In this document: positions 7,250 through 14,734 of the stretch, in pieces | How positions within the stretch are numbered: position 1 is the stretch's first letter | How the letters are laid out: the number at the start of each line of letters is the position of its first letter | Origin: a virus | Strand: one strand, 5' to 3' | IMG/VR virus record: IMGVR_UViG_3300031746_000058 | Coordinates: 1-41,311 of that record | Length of the DNA stretch: 41,311 nt | Program-made: the position numbers and the translations under genes | Notes under the pieces: generated by a model | Seen by the model: only the letters and a program-made list of their open reading frames with translations | Databases searched by the model: none | Told to the model about the DNA's origin: nothing

Positions 7250-8606
7250 TTGGGAACCGAAGGAATACCAGATCAAGGCGATGCAGTTTGCGTTGGAGCA
7301 CGCGAACTGCGGGCTGTTCTTGGGGATGGGCGCGGGCAAGACGAGCATCGTGCTCGGTGCGCTCACCGTGTTTAAGGCGAAAAGTGCCATGCGGCGGGCG
7401 ATCATCGTCGCCCCGGCCCGCGTGTGCAGCAACGTCTGGGAGCCGGAGCGCGACAAGTGGACGGATTTCCACGGCCTCTCGATCTCGGTGCTGCATGGGC
7501 CGAAGAAAGATCGCCTGTTGGAAGCGTTCGACCATGACATTGCGGTGATCTCCGTGGACTCGCTGCTGTGGGCGGTCAAAGCGGGCGTGTTCGAGAAGGT
7601 AAACCCCGACATACTGATCGTGGACGAGTCCTCGTTCGTGAAGTCGCACACGTCGCAGCGGTTCCGCATCCTGCGCTCCCTGCTGCCGCGCTTCACCCGG
7701 CGCATCATCCTCACTGGCACGCCGTCCCCAAACGGGGCGATGGACTTGTGGGCGCAGATGTATGTTGTGGACCGTGGTGCTGCGCTGGAGCCGTACATCA
7801 CCAAGTTCCGCCTGAAGTATTTCACGGACGTTGGCTACGGGTTCCCCGATTGGCAGTTGCAGGAGGGGGCCGAGGCGAAGATTGCGGAGCGCATCAAGCA
7901 GTCCGTGTTCCGCGCCGACGATCCCGAGGTGAGGGCGCTCCTGCCGGAGATTCAGCACAACGAAATTGCCGTGCCGCTGCCGCCGGCCGTGCGGGCGCAG
8001 TACGAGAAACTGGCAAGGGAGTTCTTCTTGGCGCTCGGCGACGAGGTGGTGATGCCGTTGAGCGCGGCGGCGTTGTCGCAAAAGCTACGCATGTTGTGCA
8101 ACGGGACCATTCTGGCGACGGACGATCAAGGGAAGATCACCCGCGCCGACATTCACTCCGAAAAGCTGGCCGCGCTCGACTCCATCGTGGGCGAAGCGAT
8201 GGGTAAGCCCTTGTTGGTGTTCTACGAATTCATCGGGGACCGCGACGCTATCTGCGCTCGTTACGGAGCACCTTACATCGGCGGGGGCACCACGGACGCA
8301 CAGGCGATGAAACTCGTTAGTGATTTCAACAAAGGAAAAATACCACTGCTAGTAGCCCACCCGCGCTCGGCGGGGTTCGGACTGAATTTGCAGGAGGCGT
8401 GCAACGAGGCGGTGTGGTTCGGCCCGACGTGGGATTGCGGTGTGTACGAACAAGCGATGGCCCGCATTGCGCGGCAGGGGCAGAAGGAAAAGCACGTCAC
8501 AATCCATACCATCGTAGTCGGGAATTCCATCGAGCAGCGCGTGTCGTCGGCGCTCGCCGGAAAGGTCAGCAACCAACAGGAATTGCTCACCGCGTTGCGA
8601 CGTTAG
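7242..8606 (+). CDS. SNF2-type superfamily 2 helicase
   Basis: A 454-residue protein whose ATG overlaps the VRR-NUC gene end and has TTGAGGAG upstream. It has a Q-motif-like start (PKEYQIKAM), Walker A GMGAGKT (28-34), motif Ia (IIVAPARV), Walker B DES (128-130; DESS in place of DEAH), motif III LTGTP (157-161), and C-terminal motifs V (SAGFGLNLQEA) and VI (QAMARIARQGQK). The QxxxRxxRxGQ form is typical of SNF2-like proteins. These enzymes use ATP to translocate on dsDNA, remodelling branched intermediates or displacing proteins. Gene order nuclease-VRR-NUC-SNF2 is common in phages and supports a joint recombination role. SD and overlap indicate translation coupled to the gene before it. Confidence 0.92.
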   Translation: MPSWEPKEYQIKAMQFALEHANCGLFLGMGAGKTSIVLGALTVFKAKSAMRRAIIVAPARVCSNVWEPERDKWTDFHGLSISVLHGPKKDRLLEAFDHDIAVISVDSLLWAVKAGVFEKVNPDILIVDESSFVKSHTSQRFRILRSLLPRFTRRIILTGTPSPNGAMDLWAQMYVVDRGAALEPYITKFRLKYFTDVGYGFPDWQLQEGAEAKIAERIKQSVFRADDPEVRALLPEIQHNEIAVPLPPAVRAQYEKLAREFFLALGDEVVMPLSAAALSQKLRMLCNGTILATDDQGKITRADIHSEKLAALDSIVGEAMGKPLLVFYEFIGDRDAICARYGAPYIGGGTTDAQAMKLVSDFNKGKIPLLVAHPRSAGFGLNLQEACNEAVWFGPTWDCGVYEQAMARIARQGQKEKHVTIHTIVVGNSIEQRVSSALAGKVSNQQELLTALRR

Positions 8607-8622
8607 TGAACACTCTTTCTCG

Positions 8623-8650
8623 TTGACAGCGGGCGGTGCGCCGCTAAGAT
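8623..8650 (+). promoter_or_regulatory. Internal sigma70-type promoter before the primase-helicase gene
   Basis: A consensus TTGACA (8623-8628), a 16-bp spacer and TAAGAT (8645-8650) in the only sizeable gap of the replication operon. A GAGGAATT ribosome site follows just before the ATG at 8701. Confidence 0.6.
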
Positions 8651-8700
8651 TGGCGTGTCGGTCCCGCTGTTCGATCCCCCCATTTATTCGAGGAATTCTA

Positions 8701-10731
8701 ATGTGGCAAGATTTCGCCGTAAGCGATCTGCGCCGGTCAGGCTTGGCCCTCACCGACATAGACGCAGAAGAAGCAAGGAACGCCATTGGTGTCATCGACG
8801 GGTACAAGATTCCTTACTACACGATCACCGGAGAACGACACCCTACGATGTGGCGCATCCGACTACGCGATGCGTACATGAAGTACTCGCAGCCGAAGGC
8901 CGAAGAACTCGGCGCAGATACCGCCCCACCATATTTTCATCGGCACTGCGACTACTCGAAGGTCGGGCTGACCAAGATCATTTGCGAGGGCGAGAAGAAG
9001 GCGCTCACAGGGTTCAAGTTTCTCTCGAACGTGCAGACCATCGGCATCGGCGGGTGTTGGAACTGGCAAGCGCCACTTTCCGACTCCGACATACGCCGCA
9101 AGGAGGAGTTTCCCGACCTGCCAATCATGGCGCGGCTGCATCCCGACATCATTGAGTTCTGCAAGAACGCGAAGGGGCCAATCAACTACGTCCCCGACGC
9201 GGACTATCGAACAAACGACCAAGTTTTGCGGGCGCTTGGCTCGATGCGCCTCGCGTTCCAAGCGGCGGGCCTGAAGCTGCGAATCATCCTGCTGCCGGAG
9301 GGGGGCAAGGGGCTGGATGATTTCCTCATGGCGCAGCCCCCGGGCACGCACGACTCCGCGTTCTGGGCGCTGGAACAGACTGACGGGAAGGGGATGCTCA
9401 CCCGCGTGTCTGACATGCAGGCAAAGATCGGACTGGTGCTGGACGGCAAAGGCAACCCATCGCTGGTCGAGGCTCTGTTGGTGGACGCGCTGGCCCGGTG
9501 GGAATACCTGTCGGAGAACTACTATTTCGACACCCGCGCCGTGCGCCACATGCTGAAGGGCGAGGATGGGGTGTTCCGCCCCATGAGCGACATACACATC
9601 GAGGCGTTGAAGCGGCACATGCAAGCAGCGTTGGGGTTCATAAGCATTCCCCGTGACAAGATGGAGTCGCTCATGTACGGGCTGGCGATGAAGTTCCCGC
9701 GCAACCCCCTCGCCGATCACTTGAACAGTCTGGTGTGGGACGGCGTATCGCGCTTCCCTACGCTCGTGGCGAAGCTAGGCGTGCCGGATGCCCTGCACGA
9801 CTACGCAACCGGCGTGTTGAGGAATCTGGTGGTGGCCGCGAGTGCCCGTGCGCTGAAGCCCGGGACCAAGTTCGACCATTGCGTGATCTTGGAGGGCCAT
9901 CAGGGGTTCGGCAAGAGCACGTTCTGGGAATTGCTCGCCACGTTGGACGACGTTTGTTACTACGCGGTGGCCTCGATCACGGCGAACAGCCACGTCATCG
10001 GCACCCGCGACTTCCTCACCGCCGGGAGCAAGGCGATCTTCTACGATCTGGACGAACTCGGTGTGCTCTCCAAGTCCGACGTGAACGCAGTCAAGACGAT
10101 GCTCTCGACCACGATGGACACCTACCGGCCCGCCTACGGGCGCTCGGATGTGGAGGTGCAGAGGGCGTTCCTGTGTGTTGGCTCCACGAACTCGGACTCA
10201 TACCTCATCGACCCCACAGGCAACCGGCGCTTCTGGCCGATCAAGGTGGGTGAAGGGACTAGGCACTTCGACAAGACGTGGCTCGTCATCAACCGGGAGC
10301 AGTTGTGGGCCGAGGCGATGGCGTCGCTTCACGCCGGTCACAAGTTCTGGGCGCTCACCGATGAGCAGGAGAAGCAAGCGACGCAGGAACAGGAGTCGCG
10401 TGTGGTGGAGGATGGGTTCGACGAGCCGGTGCGCGACATTCTCAACACCGCGTTCGCAACGAGCGTGGTGAACCGCCCGCTGACCCACACGCACAACGGC
10501 AACGACTACTACCTTTTTACCAACACACGCCTATACGACATGCTCAACGTACCGCTTGAGCGAAGGCAGGGGCACTCCCGTCGCATCGGCTTGGTGATAC
10601 GCCGTGTCGGTGATGGCCGGTGGATCAAGGCGAAGGTGCGGCAATTTGGCTGCACCACGAGTGCTTACCTGCTGCCCAAGGTGTGGGCCGACGAACAGCC
10701 GCGCATCGACATTGACTCGCCGAAGTATTAG
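8701..10731 (+). CDS. Primase-helicase: DUF3854 (Toprim-like) plus VirE-type P-loop ATPase
   Basis: A 676-residue protein. The N-terminal part has DUF3854/Toprim-like signatures: CEGEKKA (95-101), VPDAD at about 164-168 and KGLDDFL (203-209), as in phage primase domains. The C-terminal part matches the virulence-associated E (VirE, PF05272) ATPase family: HLNSLVWDG near 340, Walker A GHQGFGKST (399-407), a Walker B-like YDLDEL (448-453), STN at about 495 and the hallmark TGNRRFWP (506-513). Such fusions prime and unwind DNA at phage forks. It replaces a T7-type gp4 here and would act with the family A polymerase. The start is fixed by GAGGAATTCTAATG. Confidence 0.88.
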   Translation: MWQDFAVSDLRRSGLALTDIDAEEARNAIGVIDGYKIPYYTITGERHPTMWRIRLRDAYMKYSQPKAEELGADTAPPYFHRHCDYSKVGLTKIICEGEKKALTGFKFLSNVQTIGIGGCWNWQAPLSDSDIRRKEEFPDLPIMARLHPDIIEFCKNAKGPINYVPDADYRTNDQVLRALGSMRLAFQAAGLKLRIILLPEGGKGLDDFLMAQPPGTHDSAFWALEQTDGKGMLTRVSDMQAKIGLVLDGKGNPSLVEALLVDALARWEYLSENYYFDTRAVRHMLKGEDGVFRPMSDIHIEALKRHMQAALGFISIPRDKMESLMYGLAMKFPRNPLADHLNSLVWDGVSRFPTLVAKLGVPDALHDYATGVLRNLVVAASARALKPGTKFDHCVILEGHQGFGKSTFWELLATLDDVCYYAVASITANSHVIGTRDFLTAGSKAIFYDLDELGVLSKSDVNAVKTMLSTTMDTYRPAYGRSDVEVQRAFLCVGSTNSDSYLIDPTGNRRFWPIKVGEGTRHFDKTWLVINREQLWAEAMASLHAGHKFWALTDEQEKQATQEQESRVVEDGFDEPVRDILNTAFATSVVNRPLTHTHNGNDYYLFTNTRLYDMLNVPLERRQGHSRRIGLVIRRVGDGRWIKAKVRQFGCTTSAYLLPKVWADEQPRIDIDSPKY

Positions 10732-10776
10732 GCGCAATATTGCCCCGTAAGTAAACCACCAGAGGAGAGAAGGAAA

Positions 10777-10992
10777 ATGAGCACCAGCAACAACCGTGCG
10801 CTACGGACCAGCGTGTGGCATGACATGGACAACCTCATCAATATGGAGGTTGTCTATGAGGATACAGTGGCGAAATCCAAGTGGTCAGTGCGCGTCATGC
10901 TGACACCGGATCAGGCTGAGTCCCTAGCCCAACGTCTGTTGGTCAACATGCCCACGAAGCCCGCACTCTCCCCGTCGGCCGACACTAGGTAG
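10777..10992 (+). CDS. Small hypothetical protein, last gene of the replication operon
   Basis: A 71-residue protein with a strong ribosome site (AGGAGAGAAGGA) 3-15 bases before the ATG. It is slightly acidic in the middle (INMEVVYEDTVAKSKWSVRV), with a short helix (LTPDQAESLAQRLL). It has no recognisable motif. Its 3' end overlaps a small converging gene by about 80 bp, and no clear intrinsic terminator separates the two converging operons. Confidence 0.6.
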   Translation: MSTSNNRALRTSVWHDMDNLINMEVVYEDTVAKSKWSVRVMLTPDQAESLAQRLLVNMPTKPALSPSADTR

Positions 10993-11123
10993 ATAGCACC
11001 CCGGCGCTTGCGTTCGTCGTCCAGACTTTTGCAAGTAGCCGGGTCGCAGTCTGGTGGTTGGATCAGCTTCGGGCACTTCATTACTCTGCAAAAGTCGAAG
11101 TCCCCGTGGGCGATGTCCAGCAT
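10911..11123 (-). CDS. Small Cys-containing hypothetical protein, end of the late operon
   Basis: A 70-residue frame whose ATG shares a base with the stop of the lipoprotein gene (TGATG), the same coupling used throughout this operon. The first ~45 residues look natural, with four Cys (CRVMKC..., PPDCDPATCKSL). The last ~25 residues run antisense through the converging gene at 10777. It may be a short real protein whose 3' end extends into the opposite operon. No function is recognised. Confidence 0.45.
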   Translation of the reverse strand: MLDIAHGDFDFCRVMKCPKLIQPPDCDPATCKSLDDERKRRGAIYLVSADGESAGFVGMLTNRRWARDSA

Positions 11124-11683
11124 CAGCAGTTCACCCCGCCATTGGTCGCGGTGCAGTTGGCGGTGTTTGTTGTCGTGGTATTCGTGGTGTTTGTTGTAGT
11201 GTTGGTGACGTTGGGTTGCAGCGCTGACAGGCCCGACCAATCGAATGGCGTCGGCTTGAACTGCGTCACCGCACCGAACCCCGCCCCGGCGATGTTCTCC
11301 ATCGACCCATAACTGGCAATTGCCACGTTCGCCGCGTTATTGCTCTGCGTCGTCGCCACCCTGTAGCCGTACCAGCCCAATCCAATCGCCGTCAGCGACG
11401 GCATCAGCACTTGCGCCCATTGCAGCGCCTCGTTCTGCGGCGGTTGTATGTTGATAGGCTCCTTCGCGCCCGCCTGCATGGCGAGCAGCATCACGGCTAC
11501 CGTCTTCGTCGTCGCGTCCCCGGCCAGCGCAAGCTGCATGATCGCCTTGCTCTGTTCCACCTGTGCCGCGTTGCGTGCTTCGGCTGCATGTTGAATGGCA
11601 AGCGCGTATTGCTGGTACGCCTGCGTTGTTGAACATCCGGGCAGCACCATTGCTGCAAGACAAACCCACGCGGCTCGTTTCAT
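11123..11683 (-). CDS. Lipoprotein in the lysis region
   Basis: A 186-residue predicted lipoprotein. From the ATG at 11683 (GGGGG just upstream; ATGA overlap with the endolysin gene) it begins MKRAAWVCLAAMVLPGC, a signal peptide with a lipobox ending at C17. The next ~60 residues are Ala/Gln-rich and helical. A second hydrophobic segment lies near LMPSLTAIGLGWYGYRVA. The C-terminus is a low-complexity Asn/Thr tract (NVTNTTTNTTNTTTTNTANC). Its position beside lysis genes suggests an envelope role such as superinfection exclusion or assistance in lysis. It is not the o-spanin, which is encoded separately. Confidence 0.65.
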   Translation of the reverse strand: MKRAAWVCLAAMVLPGCSTTQAYQQYALAIQHAAEARNAAQVEQSKAIMQLALAGDATTKTVAVMLLAMQAGAKEPINIQPPQNEALQWAQVLMPSLTAIGLGWYGYRVATTQSNNAANVAIASYGSMENIAGAGFGAVTQFKPTPFDWSGLSALQPNVTNTTTNTTNTTTTNTANCTATNGGVNC

Positions 11684-12132
11684 TGCTGCCCCCATAGAAA
11701 CGCCATACGCACTCCGGTGTCGAGGTCGGCATCGGATACTGAATGCGTGAATGCGTCGTGACCGTTCTCATGCTCGCCGATGGCGCACGTGAGCCAGTAG
11801 AGCGTGTTGAAGTCTCGCAGATTGAGGATGTCATCCGGCCCCACTTCGCAAAGCTGGCACACGGCCATAACGTAGGCATTGGTGTCGTTCTCGCTCGACG
11901 GTGCCCACCGATTGATGATCTCGCGCACAGTGTCGATGCGGTTGGCGAGCGGCTTGTCGTAGTAGACGATCAGCAGTCTCGCCAGCGCACACACGCCCTC
12001 GACCATCGACTTGAAGATGGCGAAGCGACCATCGCTGCCGGTCGCGCCCATGCCCTTCGTGAATGCACCATACTCGATGTTGCCGGGGTTGCAGTTACGC
12101 AGGCCGCGAGGGGTAGTCACCACTGCCACCAT
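11680..12132 (-). CDS. Endolysin (putative peptidoglycan hydrolase)
   Basis: A 150-residue protein. Near the N-terminus it has RGLRNCNPGNIEYG, then ATGSDGRFAIFKSMVEGVCALARLL, and later RWAPSSENDTNAYV. These are hallmarks of a phage family usually annotated as muramidase/lytic enzyme or P5-like structural protein; Glu20 in NIEYG is a candidate catalytic residue. No signal peptide is visible, so export would need a holin, and holin-like genes lie just upstream. It overlaps the Rz1 gene by about 16 bp. The lysis context makes a cell-wall hydrolase likely, but bond specificity cannot be read from the sequence. Confidence 0.72.
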   Translation of the reverse strand: MVAVVTTPRGLRNCNPGNIEYGAFTKGMGATGSDGRFAIFKSMVEGVCALARLLIVYYDKPLANRIDTVREIINRWAPSSENDTNAYVMAVCQLCEVGPDDILNLRDFNTLYWLTCAIGEHENGHDAFTHSVSDADLDTGVRMAFLWGQQ

Positions 12133-12434
12133 TCTTTACTTGACGGGGGTTGGTTTCGGAACTGGACGCACACTTGGTCCCGGTACTTGACTATTTCCAC
12201 TAGGGACTGCTGGCGGCGCAGGCACTCCCCCCACGGTCCCGTGTCCGCTAGGGCTTGCAGGTACAGCGTTTCCAGCCGCCCGTCCTTGATCGGTTCCGGC
12301 AGCGGGCACGTTTGGAGCAGGCTCGCCGGGATCGGTGGGGGTTCGCAAACTGGCTCTTTGACGGTTAAGGACGAGCATCCCGTCAGCAGGAACGACACAA
12401 GCAGGATTCTGGAATACCGGCTGGCTGGCGACAT
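12117..12434 (-). CDS. Rz1-like outer-membrane spanin lipoprotein
   Basis: A 105-residue protein with a lipoprotein signal peptide (RILLVSFLLTGC, lipid-bearing Cys at residue 20) followed by a Pro-containing segment (CEPPPIPASLLQTCPLPEP). It starts inside the Rz gene in another frame and extends 19 bp past its end, the classic overlapped Rz/Rz1 layout. It would anchor in the outer membrane and join the inner-membrane spanin to fuse the membranes at the last step of lysis. It is longer than lambda Rz1 but within the range for overlapping o-spanins. Confidence 0.85.
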   Translation of the reverse strand: MSPASRYSRILLVSFLLTGCSSLTVKEPVCEPPPIPASLLQTCPLPEPIKDGRLETLYLQALADTGPWGECLRRQQSLVEIVKYRDQVCVQFRNQPPSSKEWWQW

Positions 12435-12687
12435 AGGATTGCCCCTTCACGTAGACCTTCTGCACGACTGTCTTGGCATTGCTCTCGCCCGCGATGTAGG
12501 CGGCTTCCATGTCGATGATCTTGTTCTCGGCCTCAATTCGTGCCTGCCGTGCTGCCTCGTCAATCTTCATCTGCGCCACCGCCTGCGCCTGTTCATGCTT
12601 GGCGATCTGGCCGTCCTTCCACGCCTTCATCCCAGCCCCGCCCATCGTCAGGCCAGCGATGAACGCAATGATGAGCGCATAGATCAT
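12136..12687 (-). CDS. Rz-like inner-membrane spanin
   Basis: A 183-residue protein. The ATG at 12687 has AAGAAGGA seven bases upstream; earlier starts would run through the preceding small gene. It has an N-terminal TM helix (MIYALIIAFIAGLTMGGAG), then a periplasmic Ala/Gln/Glu coiled coil (KHEQAQAVAQMKIDEAAR to about residue 75), and a Pro/Gly-rich C-terminal tail. That tail (from about residue 115) is the region overlapped by Rz1 in another frame, so its low-complexity composition is partly forced by the overlap. Together with Rz1 it completes lysis in Gram-negative hosts. Confidence 0.85.
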   Translation of the reverse strand: MIYALIIAFIAGLTMGGAGMKAWKDGQIAKHEQAQAVAQMKIDEAARQARIEAENKIIDMEAAYIAGESNAKTVVQKVYVKGQSYVASQPVFQNPACVVPADGMLVLNRQRASLRTPTDPGEPAPNVPAAGTDQGRAAGNAVPASPSGHGTVGGVPAPPAVPSGNSQVPGPSVRPVPKPTPVK

Positions 12688-12818
12688 GGCGCGTCCTTCT
12701 TGGAGATCAGCTTCCGTGCCTTCTCCAACAAAGAGGCCCGCACATCTGGATGCTGATACAGGTACATCCCGCCCCACGTTACGGCGACGCCAAGCCAGAA
12801 CCCGATGATTGCGCTCAT
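12684..12818 (-). CDS. 44-residue single-TM protein in the lysis cassette
   Basis: A gene too short for most gene finders. Its ATG overlaps the stop of the 113-residue membrane protein (ATGA), and its own TGA overlaps the Rz ATG. It encodes a hydrophobic N-terminal helix (IIGFWLGVAVTWGGMYLY) and then a basic amphipathic tail (ASLLEKARKLISKKDAP). The double coupling argues strongly that it is real. It could be a small holin, pinholin or antiholin component; the identity is inferred from context. Confidence 0.65.
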   Translation of the reverse strand: MSAIIGFWLGVAVTWGGMYLYQHPDVRASLLEKARKLISKKDAP

Positions 12819-13156
12819 ATCAGTTTCGCCTTTGGTTTGGGTGGAGGTTCGGGCGGCTCTGGCCGGTTGATGATGTCCGTCACCGTCGTCGCGGTCTTCC
12901 CGACCACGAAGATTGCCAGCACACCCAACAGCAGCGTGTCCACATCCTTGCCGTCATTGCTCCGGTCCACGATGACCCAAATGCTCATCCCGGCCATTGC
13001 CAACAGGATGTGGTTCGTGAGGCTTGCGCGACTATTCGGCCCCATCAGAATATCGACGACGTTGTACTTGTTCTTGGTGGCGTTGAAGCGGTACATCATC
13101 CACGCGAAGCAGATTGCCCCAATCAACCACAGCGCGTTGACAAAGGAGAGGGTCAT
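12815..13156 (-). CDS. Holin-like membrane protein with three TM segments
   Basis: A 113-residue protein with three hydrophobic segments at about residues 4-22 (SFVNALWLIGAICFAWMMY), 48-62 (NHILLAMAGMSIWVIV) and 74-90 (LLLGVLAIFVVGKTATTV), and a short Pro/Lys C-terminal tail (RPEPPEPPPKPKAKLI). The size, TM number, charged tail and location directly before spanin and endolysin genes fit a class I holin, which makes the membrane hole that releases the endolysin. Its ATG overlaps the preceding stop (ATGA). Confidence 0.65.
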   Translation of the reverse strand: MTLSFVNALWLIGAICFAWMMYRFNATKNKYNVVDILMGPNSRASLTNHILLAMAGMSIWVIVDRSNDGKDVDTLLLGVLAIFVVGKTATTVTDIINRPEPPEPPPKPKAKLI

Positions 13157-13470
13157 TTCGGCAACATTCGTCCCGCCACAAGTTGCTGCAATACTTCGAT
13201 CTGACCGCTAAGACGGTCCATGCGAGCAAGTAACTCTCGGCGCTGCTCCGATACCTCAATGTCGTGCCGACGAAGGGCAGTATCCATGTGGTCTTGACGA
13301 ACCTCCACCACCCGGATGCGCTCATTAACGCTACTACCCCATATAACAAGGGCGACAATGAACGGACTGATGCCGATGAACGTGCCGATGATCTCCTTTA
13401 CCAGCGTCCATTCGGACTTGGTTTTGGTGCTGTTGCTTTGGTCTTCCGCTTGTGATGTTAGTGTTGGCAC
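13153..13470 (-). CDS. Membrane-anchored coiled-coil protein in the lysis cassette
   Basis: A 105-residue protein if translation starts at GTG 13470, which has AGGGGT upstream. The ATG 57 bases further upstream would overlap the preceding gene and has no ribosome site. The N-terminus is polar, one TM segment follows (IIGTFIGISPFIVALVIW), then a charged coiled coil (EVRQDHMDTALRRHDIEV to the end). Proteins of this shape are common next to phage holins and are proposed to be holin partners or antiholins. The function is inferred from context. Confidence 0.55.
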   Translation of the reverse strand: MPTLTSQAEDQSNSTKTKSEWTLVKEIIGTFIGISPFIVALVIWGSSVNERIRVVEVRQDHMDTALRRHDIEVSEQRRELLARMDRLSGQIEVLQQLVAGRMLPK

Positions 13471-13478
13471 GGATACCC

Positions 13479-14408
13479 CTACGGAACTAAGTGGAGAATG
13501 ACTGCCCCATCGGCGGTAACCGGCCACCCCTGAACCCAGTGATCTACCAGCCCCGGTGGGGGCGGCACCCCGCCTACGGCAGAAGCATAACCTCCCCCCG
13601 CCGCGCTGGCGGACCCGGGCCGCGCGGTGGACGTAACATACACCGCCGCCGCACCACCCCCACCCGCTACGGCCCGGCCCACCCGGCCAGTCTTCGCCGT
13701 GGACGCCGCTGCGCCGCCACCGGCCGACGCCGCGCTGCCTGTAACCCCTACCGCCTGCACCCCCACCGCAGCAGTCGCGCCGCCGCCCGCCGATTTGGCG
13801 GTGCCAACGCGGCCTGTGTACCCTGCGGACGCCGCTGCGCCACCCCCGCGACTGGCGGCGGTGCCTGTATGTCCTGCGACCCCGGCGGATGCCGCCGAAC
13901 CGCCACCGGCCGATTTGGCGGTGCCTGTGATGCCTGCTGCCTGCACCCCTACCGCAGCAGTCGCACCACCCCCGCGACTGGCGGCGGTGCCAGCACGGTC
14001 TGAGTGCCCTGTGGACGCCGCTGCGCCGCCGCCCGCCGCCTTCGGGACGCTTATGCGGTTGGCGACGCCCCTCGCCGACGTTGCGCCGCCGCCCGCCGCC
14101 TTCGGGATGGTCAGGTGATTGGCGACGCCCCTCGCCGACGTTGCGCCGCCGCCCGCCGCCTTCGGGATGGTCAGGTGATTGGCGACGCCCCTCGCCGACG
14201 TTGCGCCGCCCCCACGACAGGCGGCGGTCCCGGCACGATCTGTATGTCCAACCGAGGCCGCACGGCCACCGCCTGCGACCTTGGCGGTGCCGACGCGAGC
14301 AACTACGCCCGTCGCTGAAGCAGCGCCGCCGCCAGTTGCCGCAGCGGTGCCTGTTACACCGGCCGCTCCCGCAACTTTCCGCCCGAAGAAGACGCGGATT
14401 GTAGTCAC
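13479..14408 (-). CDS. Gly/Ala-rich repeat protein, probable surface or fibre protein
   Basis: A 309-residue protein starting at GTG 14408 (AAGG upstream). Almost the whole length, residues ~14-280, is an imperfect repeat of 16-20 residues with the core GTAxxxGGGAAASxG. Two adjacent copies of the 20-residue unit GVANHLTIPKAAGGGATSAR are exactly identical and correspond to a 60-bp DNA tandem repeat. GGG triplets recur in every unit, which could form a polyglycine-II bundle or a beta-solenoid as in some phage adhesins. The C-terminus is different (VDHWVQGWPVTADGAVILHL) and carries a G[WF]PVTxxG motif also found in two neighbouring genes. It lies among tail-appendage genes. No family is recognised. 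Confidence 0.6.
   Translation of the reverse strand: MTTIRVFFGRKVAGAAGVTGTAAATGGGAASATGVVARVGTAKVAGGGRAASVGHTDRAGTAACRGGGATSARGVANHLTIPKAAGGGATSARGVANHLTIPKAAGGGATSARGVANRISVPKAAGGGAAASTGHSDRAGTAASRGGGATAAVGVQAAGITGTAKSAGGGSAASAGVAGHTGTAASRGGGAAASAGYTGRVGTAKSAGGGATAAVGVQAVGVTGSAASAGGGAAASTAKTGRVGRAVAGGGGAAAVYVTSTARPGSASAAGGGYASAVGGVPPPPGLVDHWVQGWPVTADGAVILHLVP
14041..14209. repeat. 60-bp in-frame tandem repeat
   Basis: Units at 14041-14100, 14101-14160 and a partial third at 14161-14209. The second and third agree over the whole shared 49 bases; the first differs only in its first ~20 bases. The period is a multiple of three and preserves the reading frame of the Gly/Ala repeat gene, so unit number can change without a frameshift. 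Confidence 0.9.
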
Positions 14409-14416
14409 GGGTTACC

Positions 14417-14734
14417 TTATGCGGCCGTCGTCGGAATCGCCAGTACGAAGTCAGCCCACTCCTTCGGACTTGTCTGGTCTACGGCAACCACCGTCACCAC
14501 ATCGGCGTTCATTTCGGTGGCTGAGAGAGAAATCTTGACCAGAATGGTCGCGGAAGGATCGACGGTAGGTAGCGTAGTCAGGTTCGTCAGTCCGCCACCG
14601 TCCTTGTCCACCTTGAAGTCGCCCGACGCGATGGTGGGGCTGGACTTGAAGCTGCCCGCAACAACCATGTCGGACAGCGCGATGCGGAGAACGAAGTCCT
14701 CACCCTTTACTGGAGGATTATAGGGAGCAGCCAT
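14417..14734 (-). CDS. Conserved-type phage structural protein
   Basis: A 105-residue protein beginning MAAPYNPPVKGEDFVLRIAL, with later DGGGLTNLTTLPTVDPSAT and LSATEMNADVVTVVAVD. This pattern (a strand-rich protein with LTTLPTV and LSATEMNAD) is familiar from small structural proteins near tail fibres in several phages. Its ATG overlaps the preceding TAA (TAATG), with GGAGGA upstream. It is probably a small beta-sandwich virion or appendage component. The role is not known. Confidence 0.6.
   Translation of the reverse strand: MAAPYNPPVKGEDFVLRIALSDMVVAGSFKSSPTIASGDFKVDKDGGGLTNLTTLPTVDPSATILVKISLSATEMNADVVTVVAVDQTSPKEWADFVLAIPTTAA

Noticed and set aside
13479-14408. Diversity-generating retroelement variable region
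   Set aside because: No reverse transcriptase and no template repeat; the repeats are tandem and in frame.
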